Source: Phaeobacter inhibens DSM 16374 (GTDB lineage Bacteria > Pseudomonadota > Alphaproteobacteria > Rhodobacterales > Rhodobacteraceae). Taken from it: a stretch of DNA of 64,000 nt. Position 1 is the stretch's first letter; every line of letters begins with the position of its first letter. Positions 51,336 through 60,831 of the stretch are shown here, in pieces. The notes under the pieces are model-generated. The model was not told the origin of the DNA. It made no database searches and saw only the letters and a list, made by a program, of their open reading frames with translations. The stretch spans positions 2,356,001 to 2,420,000 of the forward strand of contig NZ_KI421498.1 in the NCBI RefSeq assembly GCF_000473105.1. Direction: 5' to 3'. The position numbers and the translations under genes were made by a program.

Positions 51336-52367
51336 ATGACCACAGCCCCTGAACATAGCCCAACAATGGCTCGGTCTTCTGTTGCCGATCGGCTGGCGCC
51401 TTGTGCGCCGCTTATGCTGGTTCCGGTCTTGGCGATTGCCGGTCTGATCGCGGTGCAGAACCCCGCCAGCTGGCTGACCCTGACGGTATCCGGACTGGCC
51501 ATGGGGATGATGATCTTCCTGATGGCCTCGGGGCTGACCCTGGTGTTTGGGCTGATGGACGTCATAAACTTCGGTCACGGAGCCTTTGTCTCGGTCGGGG
51601 CCTTCATCGGGATTTCCGTCCTGCTGACACTGGGTCACCTGACCAATGCCCCGTCACTGGGGCTAAACCTGCTGGCAATCCTGGTTGCGGTTCTTGCCGC
51701 TATGGCTGCAACCGCCGTTATGGGCTGGGCCTTCGAACGGGTGATTGTCAAACCCGTCTATGGCAACCACCTCAGCCAGATCCTTGTCACCATGGGTGGG
51801 CTGATCATCGCAGAACAGCTGATCATTGTGCTATGGGGTCCAGAGGAAATCTATTTCACCCGCCCCGAAGCGCTAAAAGGCGCGCTCACCTTCGGCGATG
51901 CCGCGATTGAGAAATACCGGCTGGTCACAGTCGGCGTTGGATTGGCAGTCTTTGCCGCCATGCGGTTCGTCCTGCGCCGCACCAAGATCGGCCTGATCGT
52001 CCGGGCAGGTGTTCAGAACGGGGAAATGGTTGCGGCACTGGGATACCGGCTAAGGTTGGTTTTCATCGGTGTTTTCATCGCCGGATCGGCATTGGCCGGC
52101 CTTGGGGGCGTTATGTGGGGCCTCTACCAAGAGGTGATCACCGCCCATATGGGCAATCAGGCGATGATCCTGATCTTCATTGTGGTGATCATCGGCGGCC
52201 TGGGGTCGGTTGAGGGCTGCTTCATCGGCGCGCTGCTGGTCGGGCTGCTGCAGAACTATGTCGCCTTCGTTGAGCCGAAACTGGCCCTTGTTTCCAATAT
52301 CGCCCTGATGGTGGCCATCCTGATGTGGCGTCCGATGGGCATGATTCCGGTGGTAAAGGCAAAATGA
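51336..52367 (+). CDS. LivH-like ABC permease
   Basis: 343 residues, about eight membrane helices. LivH features are seen: MASGLTLVFGLMDVINFGHGAF, GWAFERVIVKPVYGNHLSQI and GVQNGEMVAALGYRLRLVFI, the ATPase-contact loop. A GGACAGGAG site precedes the ATG. The end overlaps the LivM start by ATGA. The N-terminus (MTTAPEHSPTMARSSVADR) is longer than in E. coli LivH. Confidence 0.93.
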   Translation: MTTAPEHSPTMARSSVADRLAPCAPLMLVPVLAIAGLIAVQNPASWLTLTVSGLAMGMMIFLMASGLTLVFGLMDVINFGHGAFVSVGAFIGISVLLTLGHLTNAPSLGLNLLAILVAVLAAMAATAVMGWAFERVIVKPVYGNHLSQILVTMGGLIIAEQLIIVLWGPEEIYFTRPEALKGALTFGDAAIEKYRLVTVGVGLAVFAAMRFVLRRTKIGLIVRAGVQNGEMVAALGYRLRLVFIGVFIAGSALAGLGGVMWGLYQEVITAHMGNQAMILIFIVVIIGGLGSVEGCFIGALLVGLLQNYVAFVEPKLALVSNIALMVAILMWRPMGMIPVVKAK

Positions 52368-53434
52368 TCCGTTCCCTTCTCTCTGGCGATCTGCCGCGCT
52401 CCCGCGTGCTGGCACTGCTGCTTGTGGTTATCCTGATCTGTCTGGCCTTCGCGCCATTTCTGTTCCCCGGCGTTCGCACTGTCGATACGGCCGCGCGCAT
52501 CTGCATATTTATCGTGTTGGTTGCCAGTTACGATCTCTTGCTGGGGTACGGTGGTATCGTCAGCTTTGCGCATACGATGTTCTTCGGCATGGGCGCCTAT
52601 GGGGTTGCCCTAACCTCAACCCATATGGGGCGTGGCTTTGACGCGCTGGCAATCGGGTCTATTTCGGGGGCGGCGCTCGCAGCGGTTCTGGCGCTGCTGA
52701 TCGGGTTGTTTTCCCTTCGTGTTCGAGCAATTTTCTTCGCCATGATCACGCTCGCTGTTGCTTCTGCCGTGGCGGTCCTGGTCAGCCAGCTTTCAGGTCT
52801 CACAGGGGGCGAAGATGGGCTGACCTTCAAGACCCCACGCGAACTGGGGCCTGCGTTCAAATTTGGCAAAGAGACGTTTGACGGCACATTGTTCGGGGTC
52901 AAACTGAACGGAAAATTGCTGACCTACTACCTGATTTTCGGCGGCAGCGCGTTGCTGTTCCTGGCTTTACTGCGGGTCGTAAACTCGCCGTTTGGCCGCG
53001 TGCTGCAAGCGATCCGGGAAAATGACTTCAGGGCGGAGGCGATTGGCTACCGTGTCGTCTACTATCGCGTCACCGCCACCTGCCTCTCGGCTGCGATAGC
53101 AGCGTTGTCAGGATCTCTCTATGCGATCTGGCTGCGCTATGTGGGGCCGGACACCACCCTGTCGATGACAATTATGATCGACATTCTTCTGATGGTCGTC
53201 ATTGGCGGCATGGGCACCATCTACGGTGCAGTCATCGGCGCAACCCTGTTCGTGCTGGCACAGAACTATCTGCAAAACCTGATGGGTGTTCTCTCTAGCA
53301 TGACCGAAGGACTACCTCTGCTGCCCGAACTGCTCAGCCCGGACAGGTGGCTGTTGTGGCTGGGGGTCCTGTTCATTCTCAGCGTCTATTTCTTCCCCAG
53401 CGGTGTGGTCGGCCGCCTACGCGGCCAACGCTAG
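52364..53434 (+). CDS. LivM-like ABC permease
   Basis: 356 residues from ATG 52364, coupled to LivH by ATGA. The LivM pattern is clear: YDLLLGYGGIVSFAHTMFFG, LTGGEDGLTF, FGRVLQAIRENDFRAEAIGY (ATPase-contact loop), then GGMGTIYGAVIGATLFVL. It completes a binding-protein, two-ATPase, two-permease transporter. It is convergent with the DUF4139 gene with only 8 bp between, so a shared terminator is not obvious. Confidence 0.93.
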   Translation: MIRSLLSGDLPRSRVLALLLVVILICLAFAPFLFPGVRTVDTAARICIFIVLVASYDLLLGYGGIVSFAHTMFFGMGAYGVALTSTHMGRGFDALAIGSISGAALAAVLALLIGLFSLRVRAIFFAMITLAVASAVAVLVSQLSGLTGGEDGLTFKTPRELGPAFKFGKETFDGTLFGVKLNGKLLTYYLIFGGSALLFLALLRVVNSPFGRVLQAIRENDFRAEAIGYRVVYYRVTATCLSAAIAALSGSLYAIWLRYVGPDTTLSMTIMIDILLMVVIGGMGTIYGAVIGATLFVLAQNYLQNLMGVLSSMTEGLPLLPELLSPDRWLLWLGVLFILSVYFFPSGVVGRLRGQR

Positions 53435-53442
53435 CGCGCAGA

Positions 53443-55116
53443 TCAGCGCAGGATCTGGCCTTCGGGCCAGCTCAGCTCCGTCTCGATCTCGATCACCTCG
53501 GTCGCGCCGGCGGCAATCTCCATGTCCCATGCCAGGATACCACGCTGCTTCTCGACGTTTTCTTCCGTCGGTGCAGGTCGGGCGTCCCAGGAAATCTCCA
53601 GCGCGTCCTGCTGAGAATAGGGCACCCGGTCCAGCACGCGCAGCGGCCAGGCCCGGTCTGTCAGATTCTCCACCTCAATCTCGACCCGGCGGACCTGCTC
53701 TGAGCTGCGCGAAATCAGCCCTTGCTCCCCCTCACTCTGGTCCAGAATATCGCGGCTCAGGGTCAGACCTTTGATCGCTCCAAACCCCAAATCCGCCTCT
53801 GCTCCCGGTGCCAGCCCCGCAAAATCCGCAACCGCAATCAGTTTACCATCGACGAAATGGGCAGCCTGCGTCGCAGCCAGCAGCTGTTCACCAAATTCAT
53901 TGGTGAAGCGCACCATACGGTAGGCGGTCTCATTGCGCAGCGGCACCGCCTGGGCCGTGAGCGTCGCGGTGGTCTTCAGACTGTCCATCTCCAACCGCAG
54001 CGCCTCCGCCCCTGATGCAACGGAGACCGGCGTATCAAACCCATAGACCGCGGCGACGCCACTGCGGTCGACAGACCATTGCCGCAGAATCTCATCAACC
54101 ACCACAGCCGCTTCGATTATCGGTTCGTTCGCAAGATCCAATTCCATATCAGATGACAACCGCTGCTTCGATGTTGGAACGGGCATCGGTTTCTCAATCC
54201 GCCGCAGCTGTGGGAAAAGGCGCGATGGCCCTGATTGCCCCAAAGGTTCCGCCGTCGACAGCGTCAGCGCAACATCCTGCCAGTTTTCGCCGGTGTCCTG
54301 TGACAGGATCACACTACGGTTCAACGTCAGTTCCGGATCACCGCCAGTTGTGAGATGCAGCTCATAGCTCGGGGACCAGCCGATATTGCCTGCCCCCTCA
54401 GTCAGATAGTCCAAACGAATTGAGGTCGCACCCGCAGCGGCCGCCTCAACTGCGACCTCAATATAAAGGCGGTCATCATCCTCTGTCGTAAGAGCCGCAA
54501 GCGCGGCGCGCGCCTCGGTCAGGTTCTCCTGCAAGGTGGCGAGCGCTTGCTCTTTGCTGCGGGCATCAGCCTCGGCATCAACAATCTGGCGGTGATTTTC
54601 GGCGGCACGACGGCTGATCATCAGGGAGATATCAGCAAGCGCGGAGGCATCCGTGCCCACAAGCCCGTCATTGTTGCCAAGCTGCTCCAAAAAATGAATA
54701 GAGCTGCGCGCCGCATGGGCCGCGGCCCGGGCGCGCGCGGCCTCATCTTCCACCGCAGCGATCTGTGTTTCGATCTCATCTATCCGCGCCTCGGCGGCCT
54801 CAATCTCCGGTGTCGAAGCATCACGCGGCGGAACAAACTCATCTCGCACCCGGGTACTGATGCGGCGGGCACCGTCTATTTGAACCTGCAGGCTCGCCGT
54901 CTCCGCACTTCGCGGCACCCCTTGCAGGATCAGCTCATGTCGTCCCTCAGGCAACACTACGTCGGCGGTTCGGGTAATCTGTGCCAATCCTGGATACAGC
55001 GTGACCGCTGCGACCTGGCTGTCCACTTGTATCACGTCCGAAACCGCAGCTGAGGCAATATGTGTGGTCACGGCAAGCGTCGCGCTAAAGGTGAAAATTG
55101 AAAAAGCAGATCGCAT
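53443..55116 (-). CDS. DUF4139 / mucoidy-inhibitor-like periplasmic protein
   Basis: 557 residues from ATG 55116, with a signal peptide (MRSAFSIFTFSATLAVTTHI ending in ASAAVSD). It has an N-terminal DUF4140 part (VAAVTLYPGLAQITRTADVV), a coiled coil (about 100-210, EIEAAEARIDEIETQIAAVE and later) and a C-terminal DUF4139 beta-rich domain (YLTEGAGNIGWSPSYELHL, VILSQDTGENWQDVALTLST). The family was named from a mucoidy-inhibitor effect; its role is unknown. The much longer frame start at 55344 is rejected because the signal peptide begins at 55116. Confidence 0.87.
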   Translation of the reverse strand: MRSAFSIFTFSATLAVTTHIASAAVSDVIQVDSQVAAVTLYPGLAQITRTADVVLPEGRHELILQGVPRSAETASLQVQIDGARRISTRVRDEFVPPRDASTPEIEAAEARIDEIETQIAAVEDEAARARAAAHAARSSIHFLEQLGNNDGLVGTDASALADISLMISRRAAENHRQIVDAEADARSKEQALATLQENLTEARAALAALTTEDDDRLYIEVAVEAAAAGATSIRLDYLTEGAGNIGWSPSYELHLTTGGDPELTLNRSVILSQDTGENWQDVALTLSTAEPLGQSGPSRLFPQLRRIEKPMPVPTSKQRLSSDMELDLANEPIIEAAVVVDEILRQWSVDRSGVAAVYGFDTPVSVASGAEALRLEMDSLKTTATLTAQAVPLRNETAYRMVRFTNEFGEQLLAATQAAHFVDGKLIAVADFAGLAPGAEADLGFGAIKGLTLSRDILDQSEGEQGLISRSSEQVRRVEIEVENLTDRAWPLRVLDRVPYSQQDALEISWDARPAPTEENVEKQRGILAWDMEIAAGATEVIEIETELSWPEGQILR

Positions 55117-55243
55117 AATCTCTCTCGACTGATGAACATTGCGGGACAATACCCCACCTGTCATCGAACCTAGAGACGCACGCGTGATGTTACCAGTTTC
55201 ATTGGCGAAAGCCTGCGCATTACTCTCTCGACTCTGAGACTTC

Positions 55244-55579
55244 TCAGATATGTTCTGGCAAAGGTCCGCCGAAACGGGTTTCCAGTTCCACCCCCGGATA
55301 GCCCAGAAACCGACAGGTGCAGATTTCAACATGGCTATGGGCATCCCGCAGGCGAATGCGCCCGTCCTTCCGCTCCAGGTAGAATCCCTTGCTGCGCAGT
55401 GCGCGGATCAGATCCAGCCAATTCTTTGCGGTGCGGAAACTCTCGCTCAGGACCATTCTCAGCTGTGCTGCCATCTCTGCGTCCAACCGCGAGCTATTAC
55501 GCGCGGTGGCCCAAGCACTTTCGCCCGCGCTTATGTACTCACCCGCTGTGATATCTTGCGTTGATCGTTTTTCCATCAT
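55244..55579 (-). CDS. conserved protein of unknown function
   Basis: 111 residues from ATG 55579 (MMEKRSTQDITAG), chosen because GGGGGAC lies upstream; 55576 and 55594 are also possible. It is helical (DAEMAAQLRMVLSESFRTAK) with a basic middle (KGFYLERKDGRIRLRDAHSH) and a closing CRFLGYPGVELETRFGG. There is no signal peptide or membrane helix. Related proteins are probably confined to this bacterial family. It lies between asd and the DUF4139 gene, all leftward. Confidence 0.7.
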   Translation of the reverse strand: MMEKRSTQDITAGEYISAGESAWATARNSSRLDAEMAAQLRMVLSESFRTAKNWLDLIRALRSKGFYLERKDGRIRLRDAHSHVEICTCRFLGYPGVELETRFGGPLPEHI

Positions 55580-55663
55580 GATCTTGTCCCCCATTTACCG
55601 TTGTCTAACCCCCATCAGACTAGTGGTATCAAGGCTGGCAAGAACAGCTGTACAAACGGTAAA

Positions 55664-55689
55664 GGGGCCGCCTCTTTCGAAGCAGCCCC
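55664..55689. terminator. hairpin after asd
   Basis: GGGGCCGC and GCAGCCCC pair with one mismatch (a G.T wobble on the minus-strand RNA) around a 10-nt loop, 20 bp after the asd stop. Short T-run on the minus strand; a moderate terminator. Confidence 0.5.
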
Positions 55690-55709
55690 CTACCTGAATG
55701 GATAGGTTT

Positions 55710-56732
55710 TTAGCCTTTTTTTAGAACTTCACGCCCCAGAAGCTCCGCGATCTGAACCGCATTCAGAGCAGCCCCTTTGCGCAGGTTATCGCTGACACAC
55801 CACAGGTTCAGACCATTATCCAAGGTCGAATCCTGACGGATGCGGCTGATGAAGGTTGCGAAATCACCGACACATTCGACAGGCGTCACGTAGCCGCCAT
55901 CTTCGCGCTTGTCGATCACCATGATGCCAGGTGCCTCACGCAGGATATCGCGCGCCTCGTCTTCATCAAGGAAGTCTTCGAATTCGATGTTGATCGCTTC
56001 GGAGTGACCAACAAAGACCGGCACGCGTACACAGGTCGCTGTCACCTTGATCGAGGGGTCAATAATCTTCTTGGTCTCGGCGACCATCTTCCACTCTTCT
56101 TTGGTCGAGCCGTCGTCCAAGAAAACGTCGATGTGCGGGATCACGTTGAAGGCGATCTGCTTGGTGTAGACACTCGGCGGCACGTCCTGTGTCGGGTTAT
56201 AAACCGCTTTGGTCTGATCCCACAGTTCGTCGATCGCATCTTTGCCGGAGCCGGACACCGACTGATAGGTGGAGACCACAACGCGCTTGATCTTGGCACG
56301 ATCATGCAGCGGCTTCAGCGCAACGACCATCTGCGCGGTGGAGCAGTTGGGGTTGGCGATGATGTTCTTCTTGGCATAGCCGTGCACCGCCTGCGGATTT
56401 ACCTCGGGCACGATCAGCGGCACGTCGTGATCATAACGATAAAGCGACGAGTTATCGATGACGACACAGCCGGCCGCAGCCGCTTTCGGTGCGTATTTCT
56501 TGGTGGCGTCGGAGCCAACAGCAAACAGCGCCATATCCCAACCCGCAAAGTCGAACGTGTCCAGATCCTGGGTCGTCAATGTCTTGTCGCCGAATGTGAC
56601 TTCGGTGCCGAGGGATTTGCGGCTCGCCAGAACTGCAATCTCATCCACAGGAAACTGGCGCTCCGCCAGAATGTTCAGCATTTCGCGACCCACGTTGCCC
56701 GTGGCGCCCGCGATAACGACGCGATAACCCAT
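55710..56732 (-). CDS. asd: aspartate-semialdehyde dehydrogenase
   Basis: 340 residues. It reduces aspartyl phosphate to aspartate semialdehyde for lysine, diaminopimelate, threonine and methionine. N-terminal VVIAGATGNVGREML (NADP site), the catalytic Cys130 in NPNCSTAQM, SVSGSGKDAIDEL, and VGHSEAINIEFE. Full family length. An AGAAAC site lies before the ATG. It is essential or near-essential in most bacteria and stands in its own transcription unit. Confidence 0.97.
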   Translation of the reverse strand: MGYRVVIAGATGNVGREMLNILAERQFPVDEIAVLASRKSLGTEVTFGDKTLTTQDLDTFDFAGWDMALFAVGSDATKKYAPKAAAAGCVVIDNSSLYRYDHDVPLIVPEVNPQAVHGYAKKNIIANPNCSTAQMVVALKPLHDRAKIKRVVVSTYQSVSGSGKDAIDELWDQTKAVYNPTQDVPPSVYTKQIAFNVIPHIDVFLDDGSTKEEWKMVAETKKIIDPSIKVTATCVRVPVFVGHSEAINIEFEDFLDEDEARDILREAPGIMVIDKREDGGYVTPVECVGDFATFISRIRQDSTLDNGLNLWCVSDNLRKGAALNAVQIAELLGREVLKKG

Positions 56733-56810
56733 TTTGTTTCTCCAATTGTATCCGGCCTCGTGACCGGCTGCGGTGTCTTATCGGGAAAGCCCGCGCGAGG
56801 GAAGGCTAGA

Positions 56811-57989
56811 TCAATCCAAGCTGTCGCGGCTGAGCAGATATATTGCGCACCCGGCCGCCAGAAACGCGAGGAGGAAACCAAAAATGACAAAATACGGTAA
56901 GGAAAGCTCCGCTCCGGTTGTTTCCGCATGCAGACGCCCACTGGCGAACTGCATGATTCCCACACCGCCAATGCCAAAGAAGTTGAGCATGGTCACTCCC
57001 CGCCCCACCAGATGCGGCGGCACAAAGGCACGTCCCTGCGCCAGAATGACCGGGAACGCCGCACCGAAGAAACCGACGGCCGCCATCAGAGCCACCACCA
57101 GCGGCACCGGCCCGTCGATGTACAACATCAAGCCACCCAGCGCTGCGCAGGCCAGAAGATTGCCACCAAGCACCACACCTTTGCGTGTCCCCAAAAGCCG
57201 ATCCATCGGCCCATAGGCAAAGGTGCCGAGAATCATCGCACCCCCCATCACCAGACTGGCCACCCCAATCGCCTCGGAACCAAGACCAAAGACATCGCTC
57301 ATATAAGGGCCGATCCACAGGCCTCGCAGCGCTGCCGATGGCGCATAGGCCACAAACATCATGATGAATATCGGCCAGAGCACCGGCATGCGCAGAATAT
57401 CCAGCACTGAACCCTTGGGGCCGTCGCTGACCTCAACCCGCGCGGGGTCCTTCACTGTCAACGCAATACCAAGCGCTACCGCAGTCGAGATCCCCGCAAG
57501 CCCAAACAATGTACCGCGCCATCCCAGTACCTCAACCGCAAGCGCCGTTGGATAAGACGCCACCAGATTCCCAAGGGAGCCAACACCAAGCATCAGGGCC
57601 GCCAATGTCGCAAAGCGGCGCGGCGGATACTCGCGCGCGAATATGTAATAGGACGCCATGAGGACGGGCGAACATCCTACCCCGATCAGGACCATCGCAA
57701 AGCTGATGTGAACCGGCTGGCTGGCCAGCGCAAACACCAATGCCCCGCCGCCCCCGCCGAACAGCAACAACGCCGCAGCGGTACGGCTTGGCCCGATACG
57801 GTCCAACGCCCACCCCACCGGCAACTGCATGACGGCGAAGGTCAGGAACCAAAGTCCGGAGGCAAAGGCAAGATCCTCAGGCGAGGCGCCTAGGTCGGTT
57901 TGCAGAGCAGAACTGAGCACCGCCAGAAATGCGCGAAAGAACTGGCTGAGCACATAGCCCAGACATAAGATGATCAGCCCCGCCTGCAT
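56811..57989 (-). CDS. major facilitator superfamily transporter
   Basis: 392 residues from ATG 57989 (MQAGLIILCLGYVLSQFFRA). About twelve membrane helices, with the MFS loop motif LPVGWALDRIGPSRTAAALL after helix 2 and the second-half counterpart (YGPMDRLLGTRKGVVLGGN). It resembles nitrate/oxalate-type or drug-type MFS members, with no clear substrate. The longer frame start at 58079 is rejected for lack of hydrophobic helix 1 context. It is divergent from the DUF3095 gene (175 bp). Confidence 0.85.
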   Translation of the reverse strand: MQAGLIILCLGYVLSQFFRAFLAVLSSALQTDLGASPEDLAFASGLWFLTFAVMQLPVGWALDRIGPSRTAAALLLFGGGGGALVFALASQPVHISFAMVLIGVGCSPVLMASYYIFAREYPPRRFATLAALMLGVGSLGNLVASYPTALAVEVLGWRGTLFGLAGISTAVALGIALTVKDPARVEVSDGPKGSVLDILRMPVLWPIFIMMFVAYAPSAALRGLWIGPYMSDVFGLGSEAIGVASLVMGGAMILGTFAYGPMDRLLGTRKGVVLGGNLLACAALGGLMLYIDGPVPLVVALMAAVGFFGAAFPVILAQGRAFVPPHLVGRGVTMLNFFGIGGVGIMQFASGRLHAETTGAELSLPYFVIFGFLLAFLAAGCAIYLLSRDSLD

Positions 57990-58163
57990 GAAATCCCCCG
58001 AATGAGATGCGCGGCCCCGGCAGATGACCTGGGCCAGAAATTCTGATCGGTCCACAGTGGCGATTTCGCACCAATTCACAAGAGCGCGAAACCACTTAGC
58101 CGTGATTGGTCGTGCGTCACAGCCGCACTAGGCTATGGTACCTACAGGATGAACGGATCGCAT

Positions 58164-59318
58164 ATGACACAGGATGGTTTCTACCACAGCCTCTCGCCCA
58201 GCCGCGATTTTGCCGGTTTGACACGGGCTGGCGCGTTTACCCCACTGCCCAGAGACTGGATGGTGGGCTGTTGTGATATCGTCAATTCCACGGATCTCAT
58301 CGCATCCGGGCGCTACAAGACGGTGAATACCATCGGAGCCTCGGTTATCGCAGCCATGATAAACGCATTGCAGGGTGTGCCTTTTCCCTATGTGTTTGGC
58401 GGTGACGGGGCCTCCTTTGCGGTTGGTCCTGAACATGCCGATATTGCCCGTGACACCTTGGCTCGGTTGCGCAGCTGGGCCAGTGCTGAGTTTGACATTG
58501 ACCTGCGCGCGGCACTGCTACCGGTGTCCTGGATCAGGGCCGAAGGGCTGGATGTTGCTGTGGCCCGCTATGCCGTATCCGAAGCCGCTGACTACGCGAT
58601 GTTCGCAGGCGGTGGTTTGAACTGGGCCGAACGACAGATGAAGCTCGGCGGCTTTGAAGTGCCGCCCGCCCCGCTGCCCGATCCACCGGACCTGACCGGC
58701 CTGTCCTGCCGCTGGAATACAATCCCAGCCCGCAACGGCCTGATCCTTTCGGTGGTAGTGCAACCAGAACCAACGGCCTCCGCCAAGGATTTTGCAAAGA
58801 TTGCCGGCGATATTCTCGCCGTGGCGGATAAGCTGCAACGCAATGGTCATCCGGTACCAGAAGGGGGGCCAAGCTTCAGTTTCCCGCCGCCAGGTCTGAC
58901 ACTTGAGGCCAAAATCTCACGCGGGAAAACCGCTCTGATCCTGCGCAAGGCCCAGCTGTTTATTCAGACAACATTGGCGGCGTATGCCCTTAGCCGAAAA
59001 CGCCCGCTTGGCAGTTTTGATGCGCAGCATTATCGCAGGATGCTGGTGGCCAATGCCGATTTCCGAAAGTTCGACGATGGCCTCAAGCTGACGCTCGACT
59101 GCCCGCCACAAGTGCGCGACGACATTACGCGGATCCTGGAGAAAGCTGCGACCGCCGGTCATGCACGATACGGGCTCCACGAACAGGATGAGGCGCTGGT
59201 AACCTGCATTGTTCCATCGGTAATGCGCGACGATCATGTCCACTTCATCGATGGTGCATCTGGCGGCTATACCCAGGCCGCGCTGCGGATGGCGGCCTCA
59301 GACCGAGCAACGGCCTGA
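58164..59318 (+). CDS. DUF3095 family protein
   Basis: 384 residues from ATG 58164 (MTQDGFYHSLSPSRDF), where the family N-terminus begins; an ATG at 58149 is the alternative. The DUF3095 pattern is seen: GAFTPLPRDWMVGCCDIVNS, PFPYVFGGDGASFAVGP, AVSEAADYAMFAGGGLNWAE, and RKAQLFIQTTLAAY. The N-terminal segment (VGCCDIVNSTDLI) recalls a class III nucleotide cyclase strand with Asp, and a second GGDG motif follows, so a cyclase-like role has been suggested for the family; unproven here. Confidence 0.88.
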   Translation: MTQDGFYHSLSPSRDFAGLTRAGAFTPLPRDWMVGCCDIVNSTDLIASGRYKTVNTIGASVIAAMINALQGVPFPYVFGGDGASFAVGPEHADIARDTLARLRSWASAEFDIDLRAALLPVSWIRAEGLDVAVARYAVSEAADYAMFAGGGLNWAERQMKLGGFEVPPAPLPDPPDLTGLSCRWNTIPARNGLILSVVVQPEPTASAKDFAKIAGDILAVADKLQRNGHPVPEGGPSFSFPPPGLTLEAKISRGKTALILRKAQLFIQTTLAAYALSRKRPLGSFDAQHYRRMLVANADFRKFDDGLKLTLDCPPQVRDDITRILEKAATAGHARYGLHEQDEALVTCIVPSVMRDDHVHFIDGASGGYTQAALRMAASDRATA

Positions 59319-59351
59319 GACCCACCCTGGGCCGCCGCTCAACTACAGATC

Positions 59352-60002
59352 TCAGACCGGTTGGAAGTTGCCGCTTCGCGGTTCATAGCATTCCAACCCA
59401 CCTTCGCCGATATCAGTCCAGAGGCCGTGCAGGCTCAATGTGCCATCACGTACGGCATTGTCGATGAACGGGAATGTCATCAGATTTTCAAGCGATGCCA
59501 CAACTGCCTGACGCTCGAACTGACGCGCCTGTGTATCGGTATCCTCGATGTCCTCAACCAGCGAAAATTTCGGCTTCAGGATATCCATCCAGCGCCCGAC
59601 AAAGCTCTCCTTGGCATCCAGTGCAGGTGCGTGACCTTTGCACATATCAATACAGCCCTGTACGCCGCCGCATTGTGAATGACCCAATACGATCAGATGC
59701 GCCACTTTCAGAACAGTGACAGCGTATTCGACCGTCGCACTGGTCCCGTGGTGGTCGCCATCCGGCTGATAGGGCGGCACCAGATTCGCGATATTGCGGT
59801 GGATGAAGAACTCACCCTGGTCGGCGCCGAAAATCGAGGTGACATGCACCCGGCTGTCACAGCAGGAGATAACCATTGCGCGCGGACGCTGGCCCTCACT
59901 GGCAAGCCGCCGGTACCAACCCTGATTTTCGCTATAGGTCGTGGCTTTCCACCCGTGATAGCGCGTCACCAGATAGCTGGGCAGGGGTTTTGCAAATTGC
60001 AT
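59352..60002 (-). CDS. beta-carbonic anhydrase
   Basis: 216 residues. The zinc ligands are visible: Cys47 in CCDSRV, His108 and Cys111 in LGHSQCGG, and Asp49-Arg51 of the C-x-D-S-R motif. It interconverts CO2 and bicarbonate in the cytoplasm. The length and the FERQAVVASLENLMTFPFI segment fit bacterial beta-CA. It is convergent with the DUF3095 gene and divergent from the 131-residue gene. Confidence 0.95.
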   Translation of the reverse strand: MQFAKPLPSYLVTRYHGWKATTYSENQGWYRRLASEGQRPRAMVISCCDSRVHVTSIFGADQGEFFIHRNIANLVPPYQPDGDHHGTSATVEYAVTVLKVAHLIVLGHSQCGGVQGCIDMCKGHAPALDAKESFVGRWMDILKPKFSLVEDIEDTDTQARQFERQAVVASLENLMTFPFIDNAVRDGTLSLHGLWTDIGEGGLECYEPRSGNFQPV

Positions 60003-60140
60003 CTGTTGTTCCTCGATTGACCTCTGGCAGGTCTGTTACCAAGGATTGTTAGCAAATTCGAGAGATTTGACCACCCGCTTGGAAACCTTTTGACAACTTC
60101 TGAGGCCCAAGTTTGGCCCGTGCCGTGGGGGCATGAATAT

Positions 60141-60536
60141 ATGGGGTTTAATGTGGTGGCTCAAATACTCACTGTAATACACAAAGAAAACGTGCGTCTG
60201 GATTCCGACAAATTGTCGGACCTCTATGCGCAACTTGGCGAAGCAGGGGCCGAAGATGTGGTCTGTCGCGCAATTGAAGAACTGGCTGTGCGCCTGTCTC
60301 ACTGCGAGCGGTTGTGGCGGCAAAACGATATGGCCAACCTGCGTAAAAGCGCGCGATCGCTGATCGCTATCGCTGATCAGATCGGAATGACGGCTATGGC
60401 GCGGGTCGCCCGTGACGTGACCGGGGCAATTGATATCAACGATTTTGCCGCGGTGTCGGCGACCCTGTTCCGACTGATGCGGATTGGAGAACGGTCCCTG
60501 ACTGCCGTCTGGGAGCAGCAAGACCTTTCTGTCTGA
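60141..60536 (+). CDS. helical protein of unknown function, HPt-like in shape
   Basis: 131 residues from ATG 60141 (MGFNVVAQILTVIHKEN); an in-frame ATG at 60090 is possible. All-helical: LYAQLGEAGAEDVVCRAIEE, LSHCERLWRQNDMANLRKSA, RSLIAIADQIGMTAMARVAR. The helix pattern resembles a histidine phosphotransfer domain, but the usual phospho-His (H-x-x-K-G) is missing. The C-terminal part ends SLTAVWEQQDLSV. Alone between the carbonic anhydrase and aminopeptidase genes. Not recognised further. Confidence 0.7.
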   Translation: MGFNVVAQILTVIHKENVRLDSDKLSDLYAQLGEAGAEDVVCRAIEELAVRLSHCERLWRQNDMANLRKSARSLIAIADQIGMTAMARVARDVTGAIDINDFAAVSATLFRLMRIGERSLTAVWEQQDLSV

Positions 60537-60831
60537 CACGTGATCCTGGGGGGACACTTGCTCAGATCAGTCTGACAGCGGATCTGCCGCCGACGGAGCC
60601 AGTCTCCACCTGTCAGAACCAAGGTAGACTGCATACCGCCTACTGGTTTTGTTGTGACGTGTGTGATGCGTCCGGGCTCTTTTCGGGGCCCTCATTGGCG
60701 TTGCAGCCACAACAATTCGCGAACGGCACCCGCTGGAAACGGCGGGTCACCCGGCAATTGCAGGGCTTGCAGGCAGCGCTGTGACGGATACTGTGACGAT
60801 CAAATCGCCCCCCGAGCCGGAGTATCCTGTT

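Noticed and set aside
53443-55344. longer start for the DUF4139 protein
   Set aside because: A clear signal peptide begins at 55116; the upstream codons look like non-coding sequence.
56004-56900. 298-codon open frame on the plus strand
   Set aside because: Antisense to asd; asd is certain from its motifs.
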